From Bimastos eiseni (Eukaryota; Annelida; Clitellata; Crassiclitellata; Lumbricidae): a stretch of 64,000 nucleotides of DNA. Location of the stretch: the NCBI GenBank assembly GCA_959347315.1, contig OY365806.1:37232505-37296504 (forward strand), read 5' to 3'. This document shows positions 12,241-25,628 of the stretch, piece after piece. Position 1 is the stretch's first letter. Each line of letters opens with the position of its first letter. The notes below the pieces were generated by a model. It had not been told where the DNA came from and searched no databases. It saw only the letters and a program-made list of their open reading frames with translations. Both the position numbers and the translations under genes were made by a program.

Positions 12241-12529
12241 TGAACTCAATCCTGAGATGCTAATTCACTGGTTGTCTAATGTGACCTCTCAGACTAGAGA
12301 GGCCTTTATCATGCACAAGGATTCCTCCTCCCCTCCTCCTCTCCTCTTCCTCAGCATCAAAGAGATTCCTTCAACTAAGCAGCAGAGGATGACCACCATC
12401 CCAGGGGACTGCTACATAGGACTAGTACAGCAGAGGCCCTCCACAGATGAATCACAGCAGATAGACAACCATATGACAGCAACAGTGAGGAAGACCACAG
12501 CAGCCAAGCCTCATGGCGTAGGTCAATCG
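12241..12529. other. No recognisable gene
   Basis: An open frame of about 98 codons on the + strand has no family motif. It abuts the LINE remnant that follows. Confidence 0.4.
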
Positions 12530-13085
12530 TATCGTATCTGGTTATTTATATAGCGCTTCTTACAGTACTAGCTATTCAGAAGTGCTCTCAGCGTGACAGC
12601 CCGAGGAAATAAGAAAGTCTTCAGGCAACGAAGGAATGAGGGTGGGAGACCGGGAGCCCAATTAAAAGTTTGTTACCGAAAATGGGGGCAGGTCATTCCA
12701 CATAGAAGGGCCCACGATGGCAAAGACACAGTGTTGAGTTATAGCAGTCCTTGCCCGTGGAACAAGAAGATCAAGTCGATCTGCAGACCGGAGAGGGCGG
12801 GAGGAGACAGCAGACAGAGGCTTTCGAATTAAGTTGCAGAGATATTGAGGAGCTTTACCCTGTTGAGTTCTAAGGACAAAGAGGAGTACCTTGTATTGGA
12901 TGCGATAGGGAATTGGAAGACAGTGTAAGACGTCGGTCATGCAGGTAGAAATGTGGGAGTAGCGAGGGAGATGAGTTCATAACCGACTGCAAGGAAGATA
13001 AGAGCCTTGAGAAGCCCAGCAAATAGTGAATTGCAGTAGTCAATGCCATGGCATTCCTGTACAATGGATTTACCTGAATGGACCT
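12530..13085 (-). mobile_element. CR1/L2-like LINE, reverse transcriptase C-terminus
   Basis: The - strand encodes, across two frames, DYCNSLFAGL near 13040, then LHCLPIPYRIQYK near 12910, APQYLCNLI near 12840, RSADRLDLLVPRART near 12770, and FAIVGPSMWNDLP near 12700. These are the standard C-terminal blocks of CR1/L2 reverse transcriptases. The 3' tail with ATATAGCGCTTCTTAC follows at 12530-12590. It is 5'-truncated and frameshifted. Confidence 0.88.
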
Positions 13086-13815
13086 CTGCTATTCCTGTAT
13101 CTTTGCTGTCTATCCAACCAATGACCATACGAAGGACAAAATAAACGGACCACTCTACAAAGAACCACAGCAGCAGACCACGAAAGAACAACTCAGAAGA
13201 CCATTCAAGAGACCACTAGCAATAACCCAGTACCACTTATGAAAGGAACACAGGAACAGGAACACTGCAGCACAGGACCATAAGAAAAACCAGAGGACCA
13301 AAGTAAAGGTAGAAGACTGTTCTGGCACTGTCAATTCGACAGCATTATTGACTTCCTGCCATGCTGGTCTATATAGTAGCAAACCTTAACACACTCCAAC
13401 GGACAGTCAAGCATTCTTATATAAACAATATCTGACTACATATACTCACACTAATGTGGCCCAATGGATCAGCCTCTATTAAGACAACAAAGTGTAGCTT
13501 TTCAACCATATTTGTTTAGATTTCTTTGTAGTCATGGCTATGGTAATCTATCATAGAACTTTGCTACCATGATACTCTATGAGGGTCCTCTGCTATGGTC
13601 CTTTGCTGTGATCTCTTCACTTTGCCAAGGTCAGCTGCTATGCTTCTTTCCCATTAGTTGCTGTGGTCTAGGCTATGGTCCTCTGCTGCGGTTCTCAACT
13701 ATGATCCTCTGCTCTGTGTTGCTCAGATGCATGCATATAAATTGATAGTCCAATCGGCCATAGCCTTAGCTATGGTCCACTGCCACGGTCATCTTTTATA
13801 GCAGCAGACCAGAGT
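13086..13815. repeat. Degenerate inverted minisatellite arms
   Basis: Between about 13100 and 13350 the sequence repeats motifs such as CAGAGGACCA and AGACCAC. Between about 13540 and 13810 the reverse-complement motifs CTATGGTCC and TCCTCTGCTATGGTC recur with irregular spacing near 15 bp. The arms are too diverged for exact boundaries. The layout is that of an old foldback repeat. Confidence 0.55.
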
Positions 13816-14934
13816 CTGTATAGTATTTATGTGACAATGACCTTTCCAGCCACACTACAACTGGTGTACATAACACTTTTAAAAAACCAACACCATTTCT
13901 AACAAAGACTATAAGCCACTCACACAATCCATACATCTCCAAACAGTATTAGATCCACAACTGGCCAGGATTGTGGTACATTGACTTGGTATGTACGTAC
14001 ATCAGAACACTTAACAGATATTACATTCCATAGAATGCAATAAAAGACCAAGTCATACAACGTAGTCCATAAAAACTGTTAATAGAAGTCTGCCAGTCTT
14101 TCCAGTTTTGCCATGCCTTTCCAATTTCAAATGCCCATAATTCTGTCTCTTATTGAAAACAGGTCAACATACAGGGTAGTAAGATAAAGCAATGTGCAGT
14201 AAGGTAATAATTCCTGTATCCTGCATTTTCTTCAACAGCAATCCCGGGGTGAGTAGCACTGAGTACATAAAGTTGACAACCCCAATGCAACAACTAGACA
14301 ACCATCATTGAACAAACAGTTAATCTGACATGACACATAGGAATTTGAACTTTGAACAGATAAGCAAAGCAAGTGTTTGAATTCATACAGAATAACGTTT
14401 AGATAGCAAAAAAAACAGCATAGCTGGATCTCCAACTCTACTTACAGTCTTTCTGCACCATCCCATAAGCGTACCAGCACACTCGTCCAAAAAATTTACT
14501 GCATTTTTATCACATACTGTAGATTTTATCATAATGCTGTATACTAGAAGACCTATTTTGAACACTCCAATCCAGTGTTGTTATATATATCTGGGAAAGG
14601 ATCTTAAGTAAAAGTACCTAGGACTTTATGCTCTTCAGTAAAAGTGCTCGTCAAAATGTTACTTTCGCAAAAGTAACAAACGGGTGCAAATAAAAAGGCA
14701 CTTGAAGAACAAAAAATGTATTGTTCAATCTATGAAATGGTTCCTTCAAACCAGGCAAGGAGGCGGTAATGCTGTCATCAGTTTGTGTCTCCAGGTATTG
14801 TTCAAATACATCCTTGGGATAAGAATTCTTATTCTTTCTCATAGAGATGGCTACCTAATTGTCACTTTTATAGTCATTGACCATGGATGTTCCAAAAAAA
14901 TCAATGGATTCGTTCACTATGAATTGAAAGAGAG
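13816..14934. other. No recognisable gene
   Basis: AT-rich sequence with only short open frames on both strands. I see no repeat family or conserved motif in it. Confidence 0.5.
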
Positions 14935-15032
14935 AGAGAGACAGACAGACAAGACAGACAGACAGACAGACAGAGAGACGGAGAGAGACAGAGAGAGACA
15001 GAGAGAGACAGAGAGAGAGACAGAGACGGCTT
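14930..15032. repeat. GAGA/GACA microsatellite
   Basis: Mixed (GA)n and (CAGA)n units run for about 100 bp. The charged open frame across it is a by-product. Confidence 0.9.
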
Positions 15033-16240
15033 ATGAATAAAAAATGTTCAAACAATGTTATGTTTAATAAAATTGAAAATAGAGTTTTGCGACCATGTTT
15101 ATGTCTAAGTAGCTGCGTATTTGTAAGCTGTGGTAGGCTGTTCGGGGTTGAGCAAGATATCTTTGCTATGGGTTCAATTGACTGTAATGGCAGTTTGAAA
15201 ATCGTTGTTTAATTAAAAACTGGAATGGAAGTGATTTTACATAAACTCGATTGAAAGCCTTGTATTTTTTTACTGATTTTATACTATTGGATGCCTTGAC
15301 CTTCTCTGGCTGTGGGGATGATATGCCATAAATAAATTTGTATTGCAATGCATTATGTGCATGGATCAATAAAGTACAAGTACCACACCCTACGGTCAGA
15401 TTTCACTTGAAAAGACAATATAAATGTGGAAAATTCTTGCTTCAATCTGATATCTAACACAAGCAGACAGTTAATCTCGTCTATAGACTTCCTTAAAAGT
15501 CAGTTGAGTTGAGTTTATTCTTGCTGACTCCATTTATAAAAATGCAAACACACTACTACACAGATGAATGATTTGCATAGGCTACAGAAATCTCACAGTT
15601 CAAACTATTTCATGGCAGTCTATAAACCAGCAAGGGCCACAGTTCATGTAGGAATGCCATTCACCTTGTCTCTCTCTGTGATTGTCCTACCATAGTTATC
15701 AGTTCATTCGTATAGAAAAAACATGTGTATAGTATATAAATTATTTCGGTGATGCTGGGAGACAAACGGCAGTGATGATATAAAGAAGTATTTACATAGT
15801 TTGGCAAGTTCTCTAGCAGCAAAGATGGTCTAGAAATGTAATGCATGCATATTATAGCAGTTAACTAGTATGCATATATTCTACAACAGTCTGACAAATG
15901 ACAAGAAAACAGATCAGAACAGCAGCAGGGCTTTATGATCCCCTACACGAATTTTCCTTCTGTAGATCCTGTGTGAATCATGAAATTATGGATCCATGGC
16001 CGAGACTTTGCTGTATCTGCATTCGAATTATGATACATAACGGGTAAGAGCTCCAGTGGTCTGGTCAATATGCATGATGTCAACATTGCATCGACAGTGG
16101 CAAAGAGCTTAATATTGTATCTGCAAATCATTCACTACACCTTGGGACAACTAATAAACCTTTTGTTATAACAGAGAATCAGCCATTGTACCCTTCATTC
16201 ATTCAATGTACCAGCCACTGTACACACAATATACTACATG
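15033..16240. other. No recognisable gene
   Basis: AT-rich sequence. I found no exon, LINE motif or inverted-repeat element that I can support. Confidence 0.5.
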
Positions 16241-16742
16241 TATCATACTATATGTATTTACTACATACATTTACTACATACATTTACTACATACACTAAC
16301 TACATACATTTACTACATGCATCATACTACATGCATTTACTACATGCATTTACTACATACATTTACTACATACATTTTTACTACATACATTTACTACATA
16401 CATTTACTACATACATTTACTACATACATTTACTACATACATTTACTATATGCATTTACTACATACATTTACTACAAACATTTACTACATACATTTACTA
16501 CATACATTTACTATATATATTTACTACATACATTTACTACATACATTTACTATATGCATTTACTACATACATTTACTACATACATTTACTACATACATTT
16601 ACTACATACATTTACTATATATATTTACTACATACATTTACTACATGCATCACACTACATGCATTTACTACATGCATTTACTACAGACATTTACTACATA
16701 CATTTACTACATACATTTACTACATACATTTACTACATGCAT
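16241..16742. repeat. 13-bp minisatellite (TTTACTACATACA)
   Basis: The 13-base unit TTTACTACATACA repeats about 35 to 40 times with scattered substitutions (TATATG, TACATG and TACAGA variants). All three + strand frames stay open and give Tyr/His/Leu/Thr-rich artefact proteins of up to 180 codons. Because 13 is not a multiple of 3, the frames cycle through one another, which is why all three look alike. Confidence 0.95.
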
Positions 16743-16853
16743 CGTTAAGGAAACACGACAACAGGCTAAGGTAATTTTTCATCAGCTGCCATTTCAAGTT
16801 ATTTCACAACTATTTTTTAGTTCCAAACAGTCGGACTAAGAAAACTGAGTGTA

Positions 16854-17373
16854 GGACATTTGCCCCTCCCAACTAGGACAATTGCCCCCCCAGTGTAGAC
16901 CATACGTTTGCCCAAACTATATATACATACATACATACACGCATGCATGTATGCATATATACATACATGCATAAATACCAAGTCGTTGTGTGCATGCGTG
17001 TGTGAGTTCATATATATATGCAAGTACGTATGCATATGCATATACATTATGTGTGCATATATACATACATATAATACACACAAGCATGCATACATACATA
17101 GGCTTACATACATACATGCATGCATGCATGTATACATAATTACATATGCACACATGCATACATACATACATACATACATACATGCCCACGTACATACATA
17201 TATATACCCGTACATACATGCATGCATACATACATACAAGTATGCATACACGCCCACGTACATACATGCATATATACATATGGGGGGGGGCAATTGTCCG
17301 GGAGGCTAATGTCCTCACCAAAATCGGGGAGCAATTATCCGAGGGGCAAATGTCCGTTCCCCAAGACAATTGG
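16854..17373. repeat. Foldback with GGACATTTGCCCC arms and ATAC core
   Basis: The left side has two units, GGACATTTGCCCC and GGACAATTGCCCCCC, at 16854-16895. The right side at about 17283-17373 has four or five inverted units such as GGGGGGGCAATTGTCC and GGGGCAAATGTCC. The 390 bp between them are CATA/CATG/TATA tetranucleotide repeats. Related GGACATTT..CCCC units recur at 59643-59704 and inverted at 61102-61194. No coding capacity is present. Confidence 0.75.
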
Positions 17374-17506
17374 CCATTCACTCTATTTTAATACCGCTCA
17401 CTTGAACTAGGATTAGAGTGAGTTCCTTACCTAAAAGTCCCTATATAAACTGGCTATCTGCACACATGCAAATCCTTATAATATACACATGCACATACAC
17501 ACACAC

Positions 17507-17544
<38 letters not shown>

Positions 17545-18119
17545 GTACACATAAACATGCACATGGTACCGACAAGCACATACAAAGAACTCTCCAGGTG
17601 CCTCTGTGAAACTGGAAAACTAAAGTCCAAGATAAACGACCTGTACTCACTACTCACAGATGCTGCCAAAGGCATAAGGCAGAAACGAGTCTGGATAAAA
17701 ATGGATGACTGAAAGGGTATACCCCAACCCCCACCCCACCCTCGGACCAATTTAAGAGCCAATTTGTGGGAGATTTACTAGGCGCTGGCTATTATTTCAC
17801 AACTCCACGCCGCCTTTATGAAGAAACCCAAGTGCTGGTAGAGAGCTAGGAATCGTGTCACTCGCGGCATACCTAATAGATGCACGTAAGAGATACGAGT
17901 GCTGAAGCCGGTGAAAGCCAATGCCAATGACCATGCCGCTCAGAAGATGACGACGACGACGAAGATGCATACGGGGAAATCTTAAAAATCCTATCAGCGC
18001 TGAAGACAGGTAAAAGTAATTAGAAGAGCGCACTGACAGACGGACGAACAGAACCAGGATTAGCAATGAAAAAAAGCCATTATTTACGGACGTCTCAATG
18101 CATCTTGCATGTCATAAAT
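17374..18119. other. Unassigned; AC/AT microsatellite
   Basis: A CACA tract followed by (AT)n lies at about 17490-17538. Sequence at 17800-18060 is somewhat CpG-richer with a short GAC run at 17948-17960. No exon is recognised. Confidence 0.5.
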
Positions 18120-18310
18120 GCTGTAGACAGGGTTAGACAAGGTGTGAAATATGGTAAAGTGAAATAAGGTAAGGTAAGGCATGGTAGGGCAAGAATGATA
18201 AAGCAAGAGCATAGAGAGGCATGGTAAGGTATCGCGAGATTGGGAAAGGATTGGTACAATGAGCTAATGCAAGGTATGGAAGTATATGAGACAAGGTTAC
18301 CTCAAGGGAA
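18120..18310. repeat. Degenerate GGTAAGG-type short repeat
   Basis: Variants of ATGGTAAGG, GGTAAGGC and AAGGTATGG recur irregularly over about 190 bp, as in an old, decayed short-unit array. Confidence 0.55.
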
Positions 18311-21300
18311 TTAAATCACATGCACACAAAATTTGGAAGGTAAGGTATGCTTGGGTGACTCAAAGTAGGAAGAAGTATCAGGCCGCACTATACATATGCT
18401 CCTCCATTGAAGCATCTGGTATTTAGGGCTCAGTCACCAAATAATTCTGCAATGACCATCAACTGATCTGAGAGTCAAACATCTGAATATAAATGAGCTT
18501 TAATGAGCTTTAAGTTGCTCTATTAATGGTCTAAAAATCCACAGGAGTTGAACGCTTTCATAAAATCTTTGAGGAAAACCTCTGAACAACATTGTTTAAA
18601 ATGAGATTTTCATACATTTCTAACCATTGAAGGTCACAATAAATTTTATACACAATGCAAAACACATTTTCAAATTCTTCTAAATCTGCTTAATTATTAA
18701 ATGGAAGGTTAATTGATGAAAATAATCCTTTTTCTAAAACATAAATTTGATTGACAACAGATATCATAGACATTGGTATTAAAATGCCAGGTACATAATA
18801 AAATATGTTAAAATAGGAAATAACATTTCGATCCTTTCCACACCCAGTGGAATTCAACTGAGACTTTAAATTTAAACTAAGGTTTCACTTAAAGTGATCA
18901 GTCAATGACTCACGGCTGGTGCGCATTACGACAGGAACCAGTATGTATTAAATAATTACCCAAGATACTGGAGTCCATCATCATGACCACCATGCTGCAG
19001 AAGTCAGGACAAAGAACATTGACCTTTTGCAGTCTCACCATGTTAGTGTCTATTTTTATGTAACACACGATTTAAAATGTTGCATAAATCCAGCCTCGAA
19101 TTCAAATTTTAAAATCCATTTTTCCTCTTCTTCCTACAGGTGGCCATTGGGTGCGTGAGTCGGAGAAGTGTGCTCGTCTGTATGTCAGCTTACCTATCTA
19201 CCTATTGAATAACGCATTGAATAACGGCTGATTCACATGAAATGCTCTTAACTTCTGAATTGTGTGAATTGTCCTGGCTCCAGCCTATAGCCATCGGCAG
19301 CAAAGCAATCTACTACACCTGTTTTATTTTCAGAGAAACCAAGCTCAGAGAAACCAAGCCCACACATCCATGATCCACCAACGGATGACCTAATTGTTTC
19401 CAGTCCAAATGCAGTCTATATTTAGCCCTTATTACAGTTCCACACTAGCTCCTCTTCCCCACCGTAAAACTATTTCCCCTCCCCATTCCAGGACATAACA
19501 TGCACGGAATCAACTGCAACCTCTAGGCCTTCAATCAGACATCTAACAAGCCGTATATTAGGCATCTAAAATTCTAAATATATCCACAGTTCCATCCACA
19601 CCTACATCAACACATGAACACACACCTACAAACACACAAGTACATAACCATGCAGGACAATTCACACAATTCAGAAATTCAAAGCATTTTCTATGAATCA
19701 AACGTTATTCAATACGTTATTCAATGCGTCATTCAATACGTATCAGACCAAAAATATCAAAATGCCTTCAACACACCCGATCACACACCAACTAATACAC
19801 CAAACGAATAATAACAAAAAGTACACTACACCACAATACTTTCCATCTGTTCAATCCACCATGTCATACACACCAACGCCAGACCAAATGGTCTCAGTGT
19901 ATACGAGAAAAAACTGTCTATAGGCAAACACCAGATCATGATAACCTTATGCTGAAGGCCAGACCAAAAGCCTTTAATACATCAGACTGAAAAGCTTCCA
20001 CACATTAGATCAACAAACCTACAGAGATCAAAATTACTCTTGATATAACACATCGACCAGCTTACAATCAACAAGAGCTGAATTCTACCAGTCAAGACCC
20101 ATCACAGATACACGCTATTCTGGTCGATCTGCAGGCATCCTATGTAATGCAATATAACATAAGCAAACATTTATGTAGAACTACTTTGAAAAAACGTCCA
20201 AACAGTGCTCCAGACCAAAAACCTATATTACTTGTTGAGGCACAACTTGTCTCAGAATATTATTTACATAGTGCCTAATTCCTATCCTAGCTCCTTCCTA
20301 CCATTCTTTGCTCTTCTCTTCTTCCAAAACTCCTCATCCACCTGTCTTCCTTCCTCATCCTCTAATATCTCCTTTTTTAATGAAAAAAATAATAATCCTG
20401 TTCCCCTTTCTCCTACACCTTTTCCTCTCACTTCTCTTTGTCTCCTTCAAACTCCTTCTCTATCTCTTTGCTATCTCCTTCTTCAGTTACCTGCCCCTTG
20501 CTATCTTCAACTGCCATTCTGTCCCCCTCATTGGGGAATATACACTCCCTGGTCTTGCTCCTCCATCTTCCTCTTCCAGTTCTTTGTCCGTTTTCACTAG
20601 GATATTCACCCACCCCAAAGGAGATGTCGTGGATCAGGTGTCCAGTGCAGACAGCCTTCTCTGTCCCAGGCAATCCCACTCTCCTTCCCCAACAGTCTTC
20701 CATCTATGTCTGTCTTCCCTCTCTTCTAGTCTTCCCTCTCTTCACTGACAGTCTTCCCTTCAGCTAAACACAAAACACAGCTTCTATTATGCACTAATTT
20801 GAGGAGGCGGCACATCACAGTCCACCAGACAACACCTAATCATATCCCATTCCAATTCATCTCCCAACTGTCTTTAGACACATACAAGCACTACAACCCG
20901 GACAACACCACCACCCCCATGTACCCACACATTGTCCAAAATGCTCCTTAACTGCCCCCTACCCCCTTACAAGTTTTCCGAGCAAGCTCTCTATTTACAG
21001 ATTACCATTAACTGAAGTACATTGCCTAGTCATTGCAGCAGTCATGTCACAACCAGCATGTAAAAAAGTAACTTAAAAAGACACATATGTGGCTGAACTG
21101 TTCTCAGATCGATCTCCTCGTGCTAGACACAATAATCACTGTGGCCTTAAAGCCAGACTACTGCGAAGATCCTTTTGGGGAAAAACAGTGTACCTGGCCG
21201 TGTTACAACACAATTTAGCTCCTTGATAGTTCTAATACATTGAGTTCAAGATTCTTACTGTGACCCACCTGCTAACAAAGCCCGACTCGTCTAATGGCCT

Positions 21301-22689
21301 GTATTAGGGTTTATACCAGTATTCTTGCTGCAATAGTTTTAGCACTTGTCTGATGTTCTAAAAAATGTGACATACAAAATAGCCAGATGCATAAACTCTA
21401 GTGTATGAGTTCATCAGACATTTCCATCAAGAGAGTTAATGCCGGTTGAACATGTCCAGACACACCAAAATGTCAACAAATCTGATCATTACACCCAAAC
21501 TATGGCACAATGGTTTCAATGGCACCGGCAACATTTAGTGTATAGTAACAATAGACACTAACTAATATAACCATAATGTTCAATAACCATAATGTTCAAT
21601 GACACATACATTCTAGTACAAGGTGCAACCACTGAGTTGTACAGATTGATGGTTTGTCTGACTACCACTACATGTGACAGACTGGCGACTCTAGTAGGCC
21701 ACACTTAACGAGTGTCTCAAAGCCATACAATGAGTAATCTACAGTAAGAAACTGTTCATTTACTAATATTATTAATGCCTAACACCATGTGTGGCTGAGA
21801 TTAATTGCATGGTGTCATCACTGAATTTTATAATCACAAGCATTACATGAGTCTATGTACATTGTACATTACATGTAAGAGACATGCATGTCCTGGTGGT
21901 TGAAGGATATCTTGGCTCAAACCAAACATTAAAAAATCAACAACAGTAAAACCCCATCTTAGACATTAGTTATTTAGACAACAAATAATCAATTATATAT
22001 GACCTCCCCTCCCGGGCCTGAAACCCAAGATACAGGATGGTGAAGGCAATCAGCCACAGAGCCACCAGCTGTATGCTTACTTACTGTACAATTTAGCAGA
22101 CAGGACTGTTGAAGAGCGTATGCTTCTGAAATCTGAGAGGAGATACAAGGCACCATTATCACCAAGCACACAAAAAGGCTTCATATGAATGCTAAGAAAA
22201 GCCATGATAGATGACCATCAGAACTAGGGCATATCACTTTTTTAACCAATGACCATGTAAACCAACTGAATTTTCTTTTATGCTTCCTATATTAATCATG
22301 CTATGCTTGCTAACGTGTACAGTTTGTACATCCTTCTTACTATTATAATCTGAGGGCGCTAGTCAAGAGTAATAATATTTGTTCCCTGAAGCAGGAATCG
22401 AAAATCAAAAATCGAATAAACAACGTCTGGACTGACAGGTCAGCAGCAGACAACCCCAAGAGAACCAAACAAAAGTTGTAAGCAATCCATTCTGAAAATT
22501 GGAAAATCAGGAAGACACTGAGACACGTTACAAGCAGGAAATCCGGTGCCAGGCCTCCTCCGGGTGCTCTAAGCCCCACTGCCACTCACCTCTTACAATG
22601 CTGCCTCAAAGTGACGGATCACCATCACGTGATCCACCGTTATCTTACCATATGTCACTTAACATGACATAAAAACAAGAGTTTAAAGA
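18311..22689. other. Long gene-free stretch
   Basis: No conserved motif, intact element or splice-supported exon is visible in these 4.4 kb. Local features are a four-fold CGTTATTCAATA-like short repeat at about 19703-19740 and a polypyrimidine tract at about 20290-20760. The tract keeps several frames open for up to 146 codons but reads as low-complexity Leu/Ser/Phe/Pro. A tandem 19-bp repeat, ACCATAATGTTCAAT-like, lies near 21570-21601. Confidence 0.5.
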
Positions 22690-23935
22690 GATCAGAAAAC
22701 ACAAGTCTCTGTTAGAACCACTGCTTGTTCACCTGATTTGCTTAATATCTTATCTCTTCCATAGCTTCTTCTTAAAAGCTGTACTATTGTACACTGAGAC
22801 CAGACAATCCAATCAATCCACAAGTCCACAACTCTTGCAATGAAGAATGTTAGTTTCTTCAATAATTTATTCTGAAGTTGCAGACTTGCATTATTTGGTG
22901 CTAATGCAAAAATCTCTCTGACTGCACTGCCCTCCTTTCCAGTAATTATTCTGCAGGCTTCACTTAGGTTTCCTTTTCTACTCGTTCTCTTTAATAATGT
23001 TAGTCCACACACCTTCTCAACCTTCATTCACAGGTCCAATCCTTGTAACTCAAGATCATTTCTGTAGATTTTCTTTGCACTTACTCCAGTTTATCCATGT
23101 CCTGTTTCAGTTATGGACTCCATTTCAATGCAGTATTCTAACTGTGTAATGTAATGTAACTATGACAATTTCTAGAGCACCGTCCGTAGCAAGCTACTTC
23201 TAGGGTGCTTTACATAACAGTTCACTGTCAGCACAAATGCAAAAAAAGTAATGCTTGGCGTTTACTAGAAAATGCAATGCTGACTGTTTTATGAAGGCAG
23301 AAAGGGTTTTAATTTCCTGAATGGATGCAGGGAGACTGTTCCAGGCAATGTGGCCTAACCAGTGTTCTGTACAACCTCAACATAGTATCCTTGTCTTTGA
23401 TGACTATTGTCCCTCTCATTATGCATGAAGTTGAATTAGCATTTTAACTGCCTTGAAGGTTAAACACTCTTGGGCATAATCAGACCCAAGTTCCTTTCTT
23501 CCTCACTCACTCTGAATACCTCAACCCTATTTAGTATGAAAACTCTTTGTTTATCTTCCCCATATGCATCACAGAGATATTCTCCAAATTAAGAAGCATA
23601 AGCTAGTGCGTCACCATCTGAACATTCTTCTTAGGTCTTCTGGCAAATTTTTCAGCTTTCTCATCATCAACCAATGCCCTACAGAGTTTTGTATCATCTG
23701 CATAATGAGGAATTTTTAATACACTTTCACCATCTATGTCGTTAAAAAAAATAACGAACAGCAATGGCTTAAGCACTGATCTTCGTGGTACTCCACTTAA
23801 TACTGTCGTCCAGATAGATTTTTTGTGGCCTATGCCACCATTCTGTCTTCTACCTGAGAGCCAGCTTTGAATCCAAGTCAGTGTCTGCCCTCTAATCCTA
23901 GTTAGAGCCTAGGCACAGTTCCAAGCTCCTCTATA
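22690..23935 (-). mobile_element. LINE reverse transcriptase with nested L2-like tail
   Basis: On the - strand, WIQSWLSGR near 23870, SGVPRRSVLKPLLFVIF near 23780 and an intact-looking HYADDTKLCRAL block near 23690 identify a non-LTR reverse transcriptase. The C-terminal LYRTLVRPH block is near 23380, and RKGNLSEACRIITGKEG with FALAPNN follows at 22890-22990. Between them, about 23150-23340 resembles a second LINE tail (TGCTTTACATAAC). Stops and frameshifts show it is dead. The same LINE type is on the + strand at 47720-48240. Confidence 0.85.
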
Positions 23936-24973
23936 TATGTGACAGTGCGTGCAGTTTTCGGTTTGTCTTCCTGTTGTGGTTTATCTCCGAGATTAAAATC
24001 TCAGTCTAGCTTGGTCTGTACACATTGAGACCTGAAATGAGATGGCACCCGTTCAAATGGGCAGCGGCTGTGAAGTACCTCACCCGATAACATCAGTGAA
24101 AAATGGCCAGAGTCCAGGCCATATAATGATTGCCATATAAAACGTTTACATCTACATTTATTAGTTTGGCTGTGTATATTACTATGTATTGTATGTATTT
24201 ATGCATCTGGACATTCACGCATTGCTCATGTTACAAACCTCACAACAGTTTTGAAATATTATAGGCCATGTGACTGTGCTATATTGCCGGATATGTATAA
24301 ATATATGCCTATGAGTTGAGCAGATATGGAATAGCCAGAGTGGGGGTTTGTTGCTGAATACAGATCAAAGCAATCATGAGCTAAAAAAAACAAGCATTGT
24401 CTGCTAGAAGTAACAAAGGCATGTATGGAATCCAGCCAAAAATTTATATAGCCCTTTCCAAGATTTGCTGTTCCAAAGGTTAATGAATCTTAGCATCAGG
24501 TATGAACATCTGAAGATGAGAATCTACAATAAACTAGTGTTATACCTTAACATTATATATATATATATATATACGTGTTATAAATATGTTCTAAACATCC
24601 ATGCCTAGCCTGGCTATTTTTCCGGCATTCCTTGGCCAATGTACCATAAACAGAAAGCACCTTATTAATCCACAGCACGAGCTTAAGTACAAAACATCTT
24701 CCTTTGCTCATAAAGAGTTCCTTCTGGCACAAGAAAGTATACTCATTAGACAGAAAGAAACATGTAAAACAATGACCAAGACCAGAATCCTCTTCAAGAT
24801 TACTTCATATGTTATGTTATCAGAACAGTGACTGTGTGACCTGCAATCAGACATCTACTCCTCAGACAAAAATAGAATGCCAAACCAACCAGTATGCTTA
24901 TGAGCAGGTTAGTGGATTGGTTCACTTTTGAAGTTGTGCTGTTTTATTAAGATATGAATCTAATTAGAGTGGG
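23936..24973. other. No recognisable gene
   Basis: A short (AT)n run lies at about 24556-24574. A 76-codon open frame at 24601-24831 has no family features. Nothing else is supported. Confidence 0.45.
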
Positions 24974-25628
24974 TAGAGCTCTATCAGTATGACATTTTCC
25001 CGATTATGCGGTGCCGTTACCACAAATAGCCAATTACTGACCTAGCTGATAGCGATTATGAAGCCAATTATTTCAACAAATTTTTAGTCAAAATGTTAGT
25101 TTCAACAACATAGACTTACTGCTTGCTGCAAATGTTTTGCTGCCATCATTCGTTGTGATAAAAATGTTGGGTGTTTGCACTGGTAGTGAAATACTTCAAA
25201 GTTAAATGACATACAATTGTAACTTACATTTGCACAGATTTCCAAACAAAAACATTTTCTGAAGGTCTTCATGCTTTTCAATAGTCTTACCATTCTCTGG
25301 TGTCACCGAGTTTCTAAAGCGCAGGTGCAGTAGCATAATGCTAAATATACAACAAGAGACAATACAGATATTTTTGCTCATTATTCTTTTTCTAATGAAT
25401 ATTGAGCAAAGAAACACAGAAACTTATTTTAGCATTTTCGCTGGCCACAGAGGATGTCACTAAGTGAAAGAGCCAGTACATGGTATTGTTAAACCACCTA
25501 CCATATAGTGAACCGCTAAAACAAAGAAATTTCTTAACATTGGTGCTGATTATTGTTGCCAATAATGACTATTCTAATAATTGGCCCGATTATAGGTATA
25601 CATAATTGCATATATTGGTACAGCTCTA
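24974..25628. mobile_element. MITE with TAGAGCTGTAC-type termini
   Basis: The left end TAGAGCTCTATCAGTAT and the inverse of the right end, TAGAGCTGTACCAATAT, match at 14 of 17 positions. Just inside, CCCGATTATGC on the left mirrors ATTGGCCCGATTATAGG on the right. No target duplication is recognisable, so the family assignment (hAT-like by terminus) is tentative. Related left-end sequence lies at 43143. The small open frames inside have no transposase motifs. Confidence 0.65.

Noticed and set aside
16206..16839. Three overlapping + strand frames of up to 180 codons, Tyr/His/Leu/Thr-rich
   Set aside because: A 13-bp minisatellite keeps all frames open. No gene signals.
16817..17410. Several Tyr/Met/Cys/His-rich frames on both strands
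   Set aside because: Products of CATA/TATG tetranucleotide repeats.
20205..20767. Frames of 109 to 146 codons, Leu/Ser/Pro/Phe-rich
   Set aside because: Polypyrimidine tract. No motif, no splice support.
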